Origin: Roseovarius sp. EL26
GTDB lineage: Bacteria > Pseudomonadota > Alphaproteobacteria > Rhodobacterales > Rhodobacteraceae
DNA length: 64,000 nt
Direction of reading: 5' to 3'
Assembly: GCF_900327775.1 (NCBI RefSeq)
Contig: NZ_OUMZ01000007.1
Location: 2,177,428 to 2,241,427 of the forward strand
Both the position numbers and the translations under genes were made by a program. How positions within the stretch are numbered: the stretch's first letter is position 1; each line of letters begins with the position of its first letter. Shown here in pieces: positions 26,071-35,243 of the stretch. A model generated the notes under the pieces. That model was given only the letters and a program-made list of their open reading frames with translations. It ran no database searches and was not told where the DNA came from.

Positions 26071-28331
26071 GTATTCACACTGACCTCCTCGACAATGTTT
26101 CTCGTGCAACGCGCATCGCCGACACTTCGTCAAAGAGTCGTTTTATCATCACACCAGATGACAGGGTTACCATTTATGGGCAGCACATGCGGTTGAGCCA
26201 GAAGACCTCTGAAGGGTACATCCTTTACCCGGCTAATGGAGAAGGATTGTCGCAGTTGTATTGCTATGAGCAGCTTAGCCGCCTCAATGCAGCTGGTGAG
26301 ATTGACCATGAGAAAGGTTACTATCTTCCCGAAGAAGCAAAACCTCAGCCAAAACTCAACACCAATTCCATTTTTGATTTGACCGAAAAACAGCTTGAAC
26401 GGTTCTCGCAGAGGTACGCTTTGGTAAAAGCCTTTCTTGATTTGCAAGAACAGAAGAAGGTTTTACCAAACGACCGATCCATCGCAGATGCGATGGATGA
26501 CATTTGTAAATTGGCTGACACATACATGCAGGCTAAGCTTCCTAACCCGGATGATTTGATCCGCGATGAAGAGATTAGCATTGAAAAGCGTAGAGGCCGA
26601 CAAGGTGGGAATCGGCAAGCGAAACTAGCCATTGAGGTTCACCCGACAACTTTGAGAAAATGGGTTAAAAATCATGCCCGATTGGGGTGGCTTGGGTTAG
26701 TCGATTGCGTGCACAACCGAGGCAATCGATATAGCTATTTTTCAACTGAAGAACGCGAACTTCTAGCAGAAAAAACACGCGAATTTTATCTCCATCTCAA
26801 TCGACCCACCAAGAAACAGACGGTCGATGATGTTCAGCGCGCATTTGCAAAGGTCAACACAGAAAGAGAGCAACAGGGCCTTGCGCAGTTACGCGTACCC
26901 AGTCGTGACGCGGTGCATAGGTGTATTAACAATTTCGGAAAGTTTGAAACCGACGTGGCTCGCCTCGGGTATAAAGAGGCGATGAAACGCTGCAAACCAG
27001 TTCAGCGGGGAATCGAGGTCTATCGACCTCTTGAGCGCTGTGAGATGGATGAATGGAAGATTGATCTCCGCACAATTATCTCAGACTCCCAACTGAGCCC
27101 TATCTTTTCCAAGAAAGAACTGAAAAAGCTTGGGTATTACCCTGATAAAAAGGGAAAAAAGACACGGTGGTGGCTTTCAGTCATTATCGACTGCCGGACA
27201 CGATGCATCTTGGCCATGAATCTAACGAAGAGCACAAAAGCTGCAACTGCAATCGATTCTCTGAAGATGGCGATGCGGGACAAAGGCGCTTGGAAAGATG
27301 CAGTTGGGGCGGTTTCAAACTGGGATATGTTTGGTGTACCTGAGGTGCTGGCAACGGACAATGGGCCTGGATACAAGGCGCAAGACTTCACCAATACTTG
27401 CCTTGACCTTGGCATTACTCACCTCCGAACGACAGCGGAAACACCAGATCTGCGAGCGACCGTGGAGCGTTTTTTCAAAACATCCTCTGTAAACCTTTGC
27501 TCTCGCTTGTATGGCCGAACCTTTTCTTCTGCAGCAGAACGCGGGAGCCATCCAACCGATGCTCGTGCGGTCTTAAACACAGACGACCTGTGTACTGCCC
27601 TAGTTCGTTGGGTCGTAGACATCTACCATAACACCCCTCACGCAGAGCTCCACGGGCGCACGCCTTTGCAGCAATGGGAAACGGACATGGCCGAAGGGAA
27701 CTTTCCTACTCGTGCTCTCCCTGATTTGCGCCGCCAGCGTTTGAATTTCGGATCCAAGCTAACCCGTAAGGTACGCAAGAAAGGCATCGCAGTACTTGGA
27801 GTGTCGTATCACTCAAAAGAGTTGGCAAAATCATTTAGTCGGTTTGGATCGCAGAAAATCGATGTGCGTTGGTTGCCTGATAATATTGGGTCCATCGAGG
27901 CGTTGTTAGATGGCGAGTGGCATGAAGTTCCCGCGGTCTATGAAGAGTTTAACGGCGTCGATGCACAGCAATGGGTGGCGGCACGTCGCCAGATGAAAAT
28001 TTCCGACCCATCTCGTAAATCATGGGACCTTGAAACAGTATCAGCAGCAGTAGAAGCAATCGATGCAATGAACCTGAAGCGGTCACTTGAATTTCGTATG
28101 GTCACTCAAGATTGGGGGCCCAAACGTATGAAATCACTGGAACATGAGCTCTATTCCAGCTTCGAAGTCTCGAAGGCGCCAAAAGCCATTCATGCAAATG
28201 CAGGTCAGTTTGGTGAAACAGTTATTCCAGAAAAACCGGAATGGCTCGTGGAGCCTGAAGATGTGGCAAAATTCGGTCCACCAAGTCAACTGAATGACAC
28301 CTGGGAACTGGACGAGGGGGACGAGAAATGA
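26067..28331 (+). CDS. tnsB: TnsB-type DDE transposase
   Basis: A 754-residue transposase of the Mu/Tn7 TnsB family. The catalytic triad is visible as D328 (EMDEWKID), D431 (ATDNGPGY) and E467 (ATVERFFK), with the 35-residue D-E spacing normal for DDE enzymes. N-terminal HTH domains (about residues 150-300) should bind the repeated sites in the element ends. The C-terminal 150 residues include the Mu-type beta barrel and a tail that contacts the ATPase. It overlaps both neighbours by four bases. It appears intact. Confidence 0.93.
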   Translation: MSIHTDLLDNVSRATRIADTSSKSRFIITPDDRVTIYGQHMRLSQKTSEGYILYPANGEGLSQLYCYEQLSRLNAAGEIDHEKGYYLPEEAKPQPKLNTNSIFDLTEKQLERFSQRYALVKAFLDLQEQKKVLPNDRSIADAMDDICKLADTYMQAKLPNPDDLIRDEEISIEKRRGRQGGNRQAKLAIEVHPTTLRKWVKNHARLGWLGLVDCVHNRGNRYSYFSTEERELLAEKTREFYLHLNRPTKKQTVDDVQRAFAKVNTEREQQGLAQLRVPSRDAVHRCINNFGKFETDVARLGYKEAMKRCKPVQRGIEVYRPLERCEMDEWKIDLRTIISDSQLSPIFSKKELKKLGYYPDKKGKKTRWWLSVIIDCRTRCILAMNLTKSTKAATAIDSLKMAMRDKGAWKDAVGAVSNWDMFGVPEVLATDNGPGYKAQDFTNTCLDLGITHLRTTAETPDLRATVERFFKTSSVNLCSRLYGRTFSSAAERGSHPTDARAVLNTDDLCTALVRWVVDIYHNTPHAELHGRTPLQQWETDMAEGNFPTRALPDLRRQRLNFGSKLTRKVRKKGIAVLGVSYHSKELAKSFSRFGSQKIDVRWLPDNIGSIEALLDGEWHEVPAVYEEFNGVDAQQWVAARRQMKISDPSRKSWDLETVSAAVEAIDAMNLKRSLEFRMVTQDWGPKRMKSLEHELYSSFEVSKAPKAIHANAGQFGETVIPEKPEWLVEPEDVAKFGPPSQLNDTWELDEGDEK

Positions 28332-29329
28332 ACCAGATGATCGATAGCCATGACCCTCAGTCAATCATGCAGAAATTGCGTTCGAAGTACTTCAAAACAC
28401 AACGGCATCGCCAAATTCAGCGCGAGTTGGATCGACTTTTGAGCGTCGATGAGAGAGACCCTCAGATTGCCGTTCCCGTTCGCTTCACTGACAATCTGGA
28501 GACCAAGGGGTTCTTGATCGCGGCTAAATCAGGCGATGGGAAGACAACCGCTATTGCAAGAGTGCTCAGGCAACATCCTGCACTAGGGGAAGCAAATGAC
28601 GCCAGTTCTCCAAAATATGTGAGGATCATAGTTCCTAGTCCGGCGACACTAAAAAGCCTCGGGAAAGCGATTTTGGCGGCACTTGGCGTAACAGGGGTTT
28701 CGGATCGCACTTCAGCTATGGATATCTGGAGCGCTATTGGGCACCGGCTAAAATTACTCGGTATCGTGGTGCTGTGGATTGACGAAGCTCAAGACGTTTT
28801 CCTTTCTAAGTCCGCTCGAGAAATCGACGACATGCTGAAAACTCTGAAGTCATTAATGCAGGGAGACGGGGCCGTCATCGTCATTTTGAGCGGTACAGAT
28901 CGCTTGCTTGATGTAGCTCGATACGACCAGCAAGTTGATCGCCGATTTCGAAAAGTTGTCACCGCTCCTCTAGCCATTGGGCACGACGAGCCGAAAATTT
29001 TGCAGTTGGTCGAGACGTATTGTGAACTCGCGAGGCTAAAGCCACAAATTGACCAAAACGCAATCATGCGTCTAATTCATGGCAGTCGATTTAGGTTCGG
29101 AAGAGCCATCGAAATCATTCTGGCTGCCATTGAAAGCGCTTTGTACGATGAAAGCTCTACCCTTAGCATTCAACATTTTGCCGAAGCCTGGACCATTCAG
29201 GAGGCGTGTTCTTGGGACCAAAACGTTTTTGTTTGCAAAGATTGGGCGTCACTGGATCTGGATGCTGAAGCTGATGAGTTTGAAGGGGAACGAACATCTC
29301 GGCAGCGCCGGCAAGTAGGGCGGGGATAA
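28328..29329 (+). CDS. tnsC: TnsC/TniB-type AAA+ ATPase
   Basis: A 333-residue AAA+ regulator. The Walker A motif is KSGDGKTT (K72) and Walker B is LWIDEAQD (D152-E153). This protein links the target selector to the transposase and gives target immunity. It is much shorter than Tn7 TnsC and closer to TniB in length. Coupled translation with tnsB (ATGA) and a 4-bp gap to tniQ indicate one operon. Confidence 0.9.
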   Translation: MNQMIDSHDPQSIMQKLRSKYFKTQRHRQIQRELDRLLSVDERDPQIAVPVRFTDNLETKGFLIAAKSGDGKTTAIARVLRQHPALGEANDASSPKYVRIIVPSPATLKSLGKAILAALGVTGVSDRTSAMDIWSAIGHRLKLLGIVVLWIDEAQDVFLSKSAREIDDMLKTLKSLMQGDGAVIVILSGTDRLLDVARYDQQVDRRFRKVVTAPLAIGHDEPKILQLVETYCELARLKPQIDQNAIMRLIHGSRFRFGRAIEIILAAIESALYDESSTLSIQHFAEAWTIQEACSWDQNVFVCKDWASLDLDAEADEFEGERTSRQRRQVGRG

Positions 29330-29333
29330 AACA

Positions 29334-31172
29334 ATGAAACGCTTACAGCCTTTTCTACCGATGCTACCTGGGGAAAGTCTCGTCTCTTTGGTCAGCCGAT
29401 ATGGTCGTTATCACTGCAATATGTCTGCAATGGCGTTTTCGCCTTTTATGGGCATGAAACGTCAAGATGTGGTCTGCGTGAAAGATTACGTTGTTGAACG
29501 GATGCATGAGTTATCCGGGATTTCGACTGACCGACTTATGCAAGGCAGTTATCAAAAAATCGGACCTCGCTATTATCTTCACAGAGGCGAAGAATTCCAT
29601 TCAGAATTTCTAGCGGCAAACCGTATTACCTATTGCCCTCAATGCATCTTAAACAACCTCGAAGCTTCTCAATGCTCTGAGGGGCTACCGGTAGGTTTAA
29701 TCAATTGGGCATTCTCACCTGTGCGAACTTGCACTGCCCATTCGAGCCCATTGGTACGGGAACGAACCTTGAAGGCCGGAATTCCCTTCTTGGATGTCGC
29801 CGCCCACTTACCTGATCGGGCAAAACTATCCAAAATTGTGGATCTTTCTGAAAAGCGGGAAGCTTCAAGCCTTCAAATGTATGTTGAGAATAGATTGGCA
29901 GGCGGCTCAGGACCCAGTTGGTTGGACGGGCAGCAAATTGACCTAGCCACTCGGGCGACCGAGATGTTGGGTGCCTGTATCGCTTTTGGCGCCTTCGTAA
30001 ATTTGCCGACGTTAAATCAAGCGCAATGGGACACGGCGGCTAGTATCGGATTTGAGTATGTCAGCCAAGGCGAGCAAGGCATCATGGAAGGCCTTGAGGA
30101 AGTCCAAAGAGTTGCATCATGTTCAAAGATCCATGCCGGGCCACAAGCTGTCTTTGGCGTTCTCTACCAGTGGATTCAATTCAAAAAAAACACCAAACCT
30201 GTTGGGCCATTTCGAGATGTATTCAGAGAGCATATTTTGGATACGATTCCGTTGGCTACGGGTGTGAATTTATTTGGGGAGCCTGTTGCACATCGACGAA
30301 GGCATTCGGTTTCTTCTCTCAGCCGTAAGCACAACATGAATCCCAAAACGGTTCAGAACGCTTTGATGGTTGGTGGACTGCTTGACCAAAACTACGATCC
30401 AGCAAGAGATCTTGGGGATGTATCTGCTGCTAAGGCGGAAGCCCTATTGAATAAGCTGAAGCATTCAGTTCCAGTTTCTCGCGTTCCAGAGTACCTGGGC
30501 TGTAAAAGGCCCCTCGTTACAGCATTGCTTCAAGAAGGTATTCTCAAACCAATTGCTGGGGGCAGAGATGGTCGACGCAGCATCGCGCAGGGTATTCACG
30601 CAGCAGATCTAGATGCCTTTTTGGGTCTAATTAGAGTATCTGGCAGTTGCGTTCTTAAGCCGTCGCACAGGATGCACTCTGTTACAAAAACGGCCGAAAA
30701 ACTGAGAGTTCAGACTTTCGATATCGTTAAGAAAATTCTAGACAGAAATCTCGAACAGGTTGAACTTTTGGGGGTCGATCCGAAATTTGATTCCATTCTT
30801 GTCCACGTCGATGAGGTCGCAGCCAAACTTGGAGTGTTGGAAGGCAAGCCGGGAATGACGCTTTCGGAAACGGCACGGACACTCGGATTGTCGAGCCGCA
30901 CCGTGGAATTTCTTATGCAGGCTTCTCCAAACGGTGAAGCCCCAGTCTTGCAAATTTGCGGTCAATTTCGACACATGGGAAAGTTTCGAAAACTGGTGGA
31001 TCCCTGCAGCATCACAAAATTCAGGTTAGGGTTTCGAAGGCTAACTGATGTCGCCAAGAACTTGAATTTGCCCAAACCTGTTGCAAGGAAAACGCTGCAA
31101 GAAAACGGGGTGTTGCCGGTTTGGGATCCTAAGAACTTGGGATCAGAAATCTATAGAAGACAAGATCTCTAA
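29334..31172 (+). CDS. tniQ: TniQ/TnsD-type target selector
   Basis: A 612-residue protein with the TniQ N-terminal domain: FLPMLPGESLVSLVSRYG and a zinc-binding set C101-x2-C104 and C133-x2-H136. The C-terminal 350 residues contain several short HTH-like repeats (for example LSRKHNMNPKTVQNALMVGG and AARTLGLSSRTVEFLM-like segments), suggesting direct recognition of a specific DNA site as in TnsD. The length argues for a TnsD-type protein rather than the short TniQ of CRISPR-associated transposons. The recognised site is unknown; repeat B just downstream is a candidate neighbourhood. Confidence 0.85.
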   Translation: MKRLQPFLPMLPGESLVSLVSRYGRYHCNMSAMAFSPFMGMKRQDVVCVKDYVVERMHELSGISTDRLMQGSYQKIGPRYYLHRGEEFHSEFLAANRITYCPQCILNNLEASQCSEGLPVGLINWAFSPVRTCTAHSSPLVRERTLKAGIPFLDVAAHLPDRAKLSKIVDLSEKREASSLQMYVENRLAGGSGPSWLDGQQIDLATRATEMLGACIAFGAFVNLPTLNQAQWDTAASIGFEYVSQGEQGIMEGLEEVQRVASCSKIHAGPQAVFGVLYQWIQFKKNTKPVGPFRDVFREHILDTIPLATGVNLFGEPVAHRRRHSVSSLSRKHNMNPKTVQNALMVGGLLDQNYDPARDLGDVSAAKAEALLNKLKHSVPVSRVPEYLGCKRPLVTALLQEGILKPIAGGRDGRRSIAQGIHAADLDAFLGLIRVSGSCVLKPSHRMHSVTKTAEKLRVQTFDIVKKILDRNLEQVELLGVDPKFDSILVHVDEVAAKLGVLEGKPGMTLSETARTLGLSSRTVEFLMQASPNGEAPVLQICGQFRHMGKFRKLVDPCSITKFRLGFRRLTDVAKNLNLPKPVARKTLQENGVLPVWDPKNLGSEIYRRQDL

Positions 31173-31195
31173 ATCTTAACTCAGATGAGTTCACG

Positions 31196-31218
31196 CCGCC
31201 CTTCGGGGCGGTTTTTTT
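31196..31218 (+). terminator. rho-independent terminator of the tns operon
   Basis: CCGCCC-TTCG-GGGCGG with a stable UUCG tetraloop, followed by seven T residues, 24 bp after the tniQ stop. Confidence 0.95.
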
Positions 31219-31412
31219 GTTGCTAACTGAAAATTCTTTTGTGGGTGACAATGGGTTGGAGGAATGGGTGATTTGGCCGTTACAAAGGTTTACCCAAATT
31301 AATATATCATTATAATTCAATACCTTACCGAGATCATACTTGATGGATATGGGTTATAATCAAGCGATTTTACAGAACTGTGAAGTGACCCATAGTTTGC
31401 CCATTTCGTTCT

Positions 31413-31687
31413 AACTTGGGTACACTATCTACACATAGGTTGTACATTGAGTGGTTTCAAAACGATGCTTTCGGGGTGAAGCCGTCTCTATTTTGAGTAT
31501 GGGGCTTGAGTGGATTTTGGACGCGAAAATCATGCTTCGGTCACACCCAAAACCGTACAAGCCCTTTGTAGATTGCATGGTTAGTAAACGAAATCAGATC
31601 CTTAAATCCGTTCACCCGGTGGCACTGCCTTAATGACGGCTTCGAAAAAGTGTTCCGCAGGAACATCGAGCGCTCGCGCAATGATCA
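31413..31687. repeat. dispersed repeat B, copy 1 (beside the Tn7-like element)
   Basis: About 275 bp similar to 43716-43988 in the same orientation. It includes the 3' ~85 bp of an XRE-type gene on the minus strand and ~190 bp beyond that gene's stop. The 13-mer AGTTTGCCCATTT at 31394-31406, next to the repeat edge, occurs inverted at 43707-43719 next to copy 2. Confidence 0.8.
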
Positions 31688-31874
31688 CCAATTCTGGCAC
31701 ATCAATACGCCGCTGCCCCGACTCGATCCGCGCGACGAACGATTGATGACACCTTAACCGCTCTGCCAAGGCTGCTTGTGAGAGATTTTGGGATTTACGG
31801 GCTCTGGCGGGCCGACCGAACCGAAAGAACACACAATGACAATCTGGTATACGGCTGACACGCATTTCGGCCAT
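31602..31874 (-). pseudogene. XRE-type HTH gene with replaced 5' end
   Basis: From about 31799 to the stop at 31602 the frame encodes a typical small XRE regulator: KSQNLSQAALAERLRCHQSF, ESGQRRIDVPEL and ARALDVPAEHFF. The preceding ~25 residues are unrelated and lie antisense to the start region of a metallophosphoesterase gene. The original 5' end has thus been lost in a rearrangement with a junction near 31800. The 3' end of a second copy survives at 43905-43988. Confidence 0.65.
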
Positions 31875-32201
31875 GAAAACATCATGCGGTTTTGTAACCG
31901 CCCTTCCGTTTCGACATCACAGATGGATGCCGCGATGCTGGAAAACATGTGGAAGGTGGTTGGCCCGGAAGACCAGCTATGGATTATGGGCGACTTCGCT
32001 TTTGGTTCCAAAGCCAAGGACAGCGTTTATGTTGAGCAGATATTCAATCAGTTGCCGGGTGCTGAGCGTCATCTGGTCGTTGGCAACCATGATCACAAGC
32101 CAACACTGGAACTTCCCTGGGATTCTATCTCGCACTTCGTTGAATTGCAGGATGGACCTCAGAACCAGCTAAATACGTTGTGCCACTACGCTCGGGATTG
32201 A
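31836..32201 (+). pseudogene. 3'-truncated metallophosphoesterase
   Basis: A 121-residue frame beginning MTIWYTADTHFGHENIMRF. The family metal motifs D-x-H (TADTHFGH), GDF (IMGDFAFG) and GNHD (VVGNHDHKP) are present. The protein ends abruptly after NTLCHYARD; relatives continue with about 50 residues carrying the last GH-x-H metal ligands, so activity is doubtful. The downstream sequence is unrelated. It looks like a gene fragment left by the same rearrangement that broke the XRE gene at its 5' side. Confidence 0.7.
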
Positions 32202-32833
32202 TTGGGGCATAGATCCCACACGTTTTGACGGGGAGCCGGATACAGATTGCCGAGGCGCCCTTGTGACTGGAAGCAATTGCGAAAGTTGCCCCAGCAAAGG
32301 CCTGCTTCGTACCGCAGACTACCAGTTCGCAGATTGCCCGATTTCGCGCGTGCAGCGAATGTCACCTCTGGCTGACCGCGCCGCAGCATCTTGACAGGTT
32401 GGCCAACGGCACCAACGGGCCGCGGCCCAACAGGCTGAATTTTCCGCACGTTCGATACGCTGCGGGACAGCATTTGAAAATATGGGCTCTCCCGGCACCT
32501 TCGCCGCGCTGGTCATGAGTGGCCGGTTCGGGAAATAACGGCATTCGCTGCGTGCTGTCTGAACTGGTAAGGTGCGGACATAGCGAGCCTTTGTTGCGCA
32601 AACACGAACGGCTGTTTAGATGGCATTTTCGCCATCCACTCTAAATTGGTTTGCAGCCATTTTTTCAATGACAACTTGGCCTTTTACGTAACTTTTTCAT
32701 TGATTGAATGTGGGCAATCATTACCGCGAGCAACCGTGAATTGTAAGGCCTAAGTACTTTTCGGAGGGTCATTTTTACGCAATGAACATCAACGGCAAAG
32801 CCTCAATTTATCATATAATAAGTTCGTCCAATA
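32202..32833. other. 630-bp gap of decayed sequence
   Basis: I see no supported gene. A short hairpin GATGGC-ATTTTC-GCCATC lies at 32619-32636. The stretch separates the mobile-element wreckage from the catabolic operon that ends at 32834. Confidence 0.5.
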
Positions 32834-33730
32834 CTAACCTTTTACGACATCGATGGGTCCTGTGTAGGCGGGCACAGATTCAGTTCTCAGATGCACTTCG
32901 CCGGATTTTTTGACGGAACGAACGTATGCAGCAATCTCCTCCATCGGAGCAAACCAAGTTTCACCAGCGGTGACTTCTTGTTCAAGAAATTCTGCGAACA
33001 CTTCCCACCGGGCCAAACGGCCCGTAGCAAAAGGATGCACGACCGGCACCCATAGGCCGCCGTATTTTTTGATGACTTGATATTCCTGGCGGAATGCATC
33101 GAAACCGGTACGTGGTGCACGGATCGGCATCATGTAGTCAAGATCGGCAGATTGCACATATTGCGGCCAGTCATCCAAGCCCCAGTGGGTAGGTAACTCA
33201 ACCAGGGAACCATTATCGGTCTTCAGAATGTAAGGGATATCATCGCCCATCAGCGAGGCATCGTACTGAAAGCCCCGGTCGACCAACAACGCGGGTGATA
33301 CGTCAGAAATATTGTAAAGTGGTGCGCGCCAGCCGCGTGGGCGCTGGCCCGTGGCTTTTTCGATCACGGCAATTCCACGGTCAAGCCAATAGGCTTCTTC
33401 TTCGGGTGGGAGTTCGTTGGGATGTTCATGCAGATAACCATGATGGGCTATCTCGTGCCCGCCTTCGAGAATGATCTCTATCGCTTCGGGATAGTTTTCA
33501 ATGCACCAAGCTGGGATGTAAAAAGTTTGGCGAATGCCAAGCTTGCGGTAAGTTTCAACGATGCGCGCGATAGCCACCTTGGGCCCGTATTGAAGCATTG
33601 AAATGCCAGACAACCGCCGATGTCCGTCATTTGGATGCGCGATGTGGATCAGACTGTCCGCATCCATATCAAATGTTACACAGGCCGCACATTTTGCGTC
33701 GTTTGGCCACGGAATTGGATTCTTGATCAT
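32834..33730 (-). CDS. CE4-family (polysaccharide deacetylase-like) hydrolase
   Basis: A 298-residue NodB-fold metal hydrolase. VTFDMDAD supplies the catalytic and metal Asp residues, and HEIAHHGYLHEHP the metal His pair. The pattern resembles the subgroup containing allantoinase PuuE, cyclic imidase and Helicobacter PgdA rather than chitin deacetylases. There is no signal peptide, which supports a cytoplasmic C-N hydrolase acting on a small molecule. The ATG at 33730 overlaps the SDR stop (ATGA). It is the last gene of the 11-gene operon starting at 41564. A cyclic amide or imide intermediate is a reasonable guess for its substrate. Confidence 0.75.
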   Translation of the reverse strand: MIKNPIPWPNDAKCAACVTFDMDADSLIHIAHPNDGHRRLSGISMLQYGPKVAIARIVETYRKLGIRQTFYIPAWCIENYPEAIEIILEGGHEIAHHGYLHEHPNELPPEEEAYWLDRGIAVIEKATGQRPRGWRAPLYNISDVSPALLVDRGFQYDASLMGDDIPYILKTDNGSLVELPTHWGLDDWPQYVQSADLDYMMPIRAPRTGFDAFRQEYQVIKKYGGLWVPVVHPFATGRLARWEVFAEFLEQEVTAGETWFAPMEEIAAYVRSVKKSGEVHLRTESVPAYTGPIDVVKG

Positions 33731-34464
33731 GGCATGACACTCCCACCATTGATGCCGACCCCCTGGCCGGTGATGAAGCTCGCCATGTCGCTGCCTAAAA
33801 ACAGTGCCATATGTGCGATTTCTTCTGCAGAACCAAATCGCGCCGCAGGAATATCCAACTCTTTTTGCCGCCATTTCTCAGTCATCTGTTCGGCCCCCAG
33901 CATTTCTGTATCAATAGGACCAGGGCATAAAGCATTTACCTGAATGTCAGGCGAGAACTCCTTGGCCCAGGATCGAACCAATCCCATGACACCGTGTTTT
34001 GAGGCGACATAGGGCGAAAATGTCTCGCGTCCGGAATAGCCCAGATCCGACGAGGTCAGGATCACCCGGCCTGATCGGCTGTGCATTTGGCGGATCGCGG
34101 CTTGTCCCACCAGAAAACTGCCGCGCAGGTTGACGGCGATCACCTTGTCGAACTCGGCCGCCGGCGTATCAAGTAGCGGGCGTTCGTGAATGACACCAGC
34201 GCAATGCACCACAACATCCACAGCCCCTTGGTGGGACTGCAATTGGTTCATCATTTCGACGACCGACACTTCATCAGCAACATCGCATTGAATGCCAGCG
34301 GCCGTGCCGCCAGCCTGTGTGATCTGTTCAACCGTAGACGTCGGGTTTTTCAAGTCCGCACACAGGACTTTTGCACCGGCAGCGGCATAAGCCTTCGCGA
34401 CGGCAGCCCCGATGCCGCCATAGGCCCCTGTCACAAGGACAGATTTTCCTGCAATGCCGATCAT
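33727..34464 (-). CDS. short-chain dehydrogenase/reductase (SDR) 1
   Basis: A 245-residue NAD(P)-dependent oxidoreductase. The cofactor motif TGAYGGIG is near residue 13 and the catalytic Tyr/Lys pair is in YVASK. The C-terminus GQGVGINGG is typical. The start at 34464 overlaps the stop of SDR 2, with GAGGTG upstream. It likely oxidises a hydroxyl intermediate of the operon pathway. It is related to, but not a recent duplicate of, the adjacent SDR. Confidence 0.85.
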   Translation of the reverse strand: MIGIAGKSVLVTGAYGGIGAAVAKAYAAAGAKVLCADLKNPTSTVEQITQAGGTAAGIQCDVADEVSVVEMMNQLQSHQGAVDVVVHCAGVIHERPLLDTPAAEFDKVIAVNLRGSFLVGQAAIRQMHSRSGRVILTSSDLGYSGRETFSPYVASKHGVMGLVRSWAKEFSPDIQVNALCPGPIDTEMLGAEQMTEKWRQKELDIPAARFGSAEEIAHMALFLGSDMASFITGQGVGINGGSVMP

Positions 34465-35243
34465 GCCATCACCTCGCCTCGGTCGACGTTCCACGCCTGC
34501 CCGGTGATATTTCGCGCCGCGTCTGACGCCAGATAAAGATAGATTGAAGCCATATCCTGCGGCTCTAACAGCCCGCCAATCACTTGCGCACCGGTGATCT
34601 CATCCAGAAGTTCTTCTTCGCTGCGCCCGCTTTGAAGCGACATGTTTTTCAAGGAAAGCATCGAGGCTTCGGTTCTAACCCAACCGGGGCAAACCGCATT
34701 AACCGTAATTCCTCTGGGTCCAAGTTCCTTCGCGATGGATCGCATGAAGCCGAGATTTGCATGTTTGGTGCAGCAATAGGCGGAAAACTCGGGTACAGCT
34801 GTGCGACTCCAGATCGATCCGGTCAGGATAATCCGCCCGCCAGAATCCATTTTAGATACGCTGTGGCGAGTCATCAGGAAGGTGCCCATTATGTTAATGT
34901 CAACAATCCTGCGAAACATGTTCTCGACGGCCGGATCATCATCCAGCAGGGGCGTAATCCGCTCCAGCCCGGCATTGTTGATAAGCACATCGATCCGGTC
35001 TATCTGCGAAAGCGCACGCTGCACGCCAGCAGAGTCGGTTATATCGCATTCGATCCCAGCTACAGTGGCACCGCTTTGCGCGCTCAGTCGGGCGGCGGAC
35101 TGTTTCACCTGCGGATCGTCAGCCAACAGCGTCACGTTGGCCCCAGCGGCAGCAAAACCTTCGGCGATGCCAAATCCGATGCCCCTGCTGCCACCGGTGA
35201 CCAAAACTGTTTTGCCAGAAAAATTGTTGTGAAGTTCAGTCAT
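34461..35243 (-). CDS. short-chain dehydrogenase/reductase (SDR) 2
   Basis: A 260-residue SDR with the cofactor motif TGGSRGIG, NNAG (INNAGLER) and catalytic YCCTK. The ATG at 35243 overlaps the ureohydrolase stop by 8 bp. Two SDRs side by side suggest two successive or alternative dehydrogenation steps on hydroxylated intermediates. The substrate cannot be read from the sequence. Confidence 0.85.
   Translation of the reverse strand: MTELHNNFSGKTVLVTGGSRGIGFGIAEGFAAAGANVTLLADDPQVKQSAARLSAQSGATVAGIECDITDSAGVQRALSQIDRIDVLINNAGLERITPLLDDDPAVENMFRRIVDINIMGTFLMTRHSVSKMDSGGRIILTGSIWSRTAVPEFSAYCCTKHANLGFMRSIAKELGPRGITVNAVCPGWVRTEASMLSLKNMSLQSGRSEEELLDEITGAQVIGGLLEPQDMASIYLYLASDAARNITGQAWNVDRGEVMA

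Larger units (their letters stand above)
25390..31218 (+). mobile_element. Tn7-like transposition operon, no recognised cargo
   Basis: Four co-directional genes, tnsA-tnsB-tnsC-tniQ, with ATGA overlaps (A/B and B/C) and a 4-bp gap (C/Q), closed by a rho-independent terminator. Both transposase parts (TnsA endonuclease and DDE TnsB), the ATPase and a target selector are intact, so cut-and-paste movement is plausible. Extents given cover the gene block only; terminal repeats and target duplication were not resolved. No cas gene or CRISPR array is seen. Confidence 0.85.

Noticed and set aside
25390..31172. CRISPR-associated transposon (CAST)
   Set aside because: No Cascade, Cas12k or CRISPR array is visible in the window, and the TniQ is long like TnsD rather than the short CAST type.
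24033..31281. ATTTGGCCGTT inverted on both flanks as the transposon end repeat
   Set aside because: An 11-bp match between two flanks of this size is near chance expectation, and no further repeats or target duplication support it; reported only as a hint.
32619..32636. Hairpin GATGGC-N6-GCCATC as a terminator of the 11-gene operon
   Set aside because: It lies about 200 bp beyond the last stop with no T-run in the right direction; function unclear.
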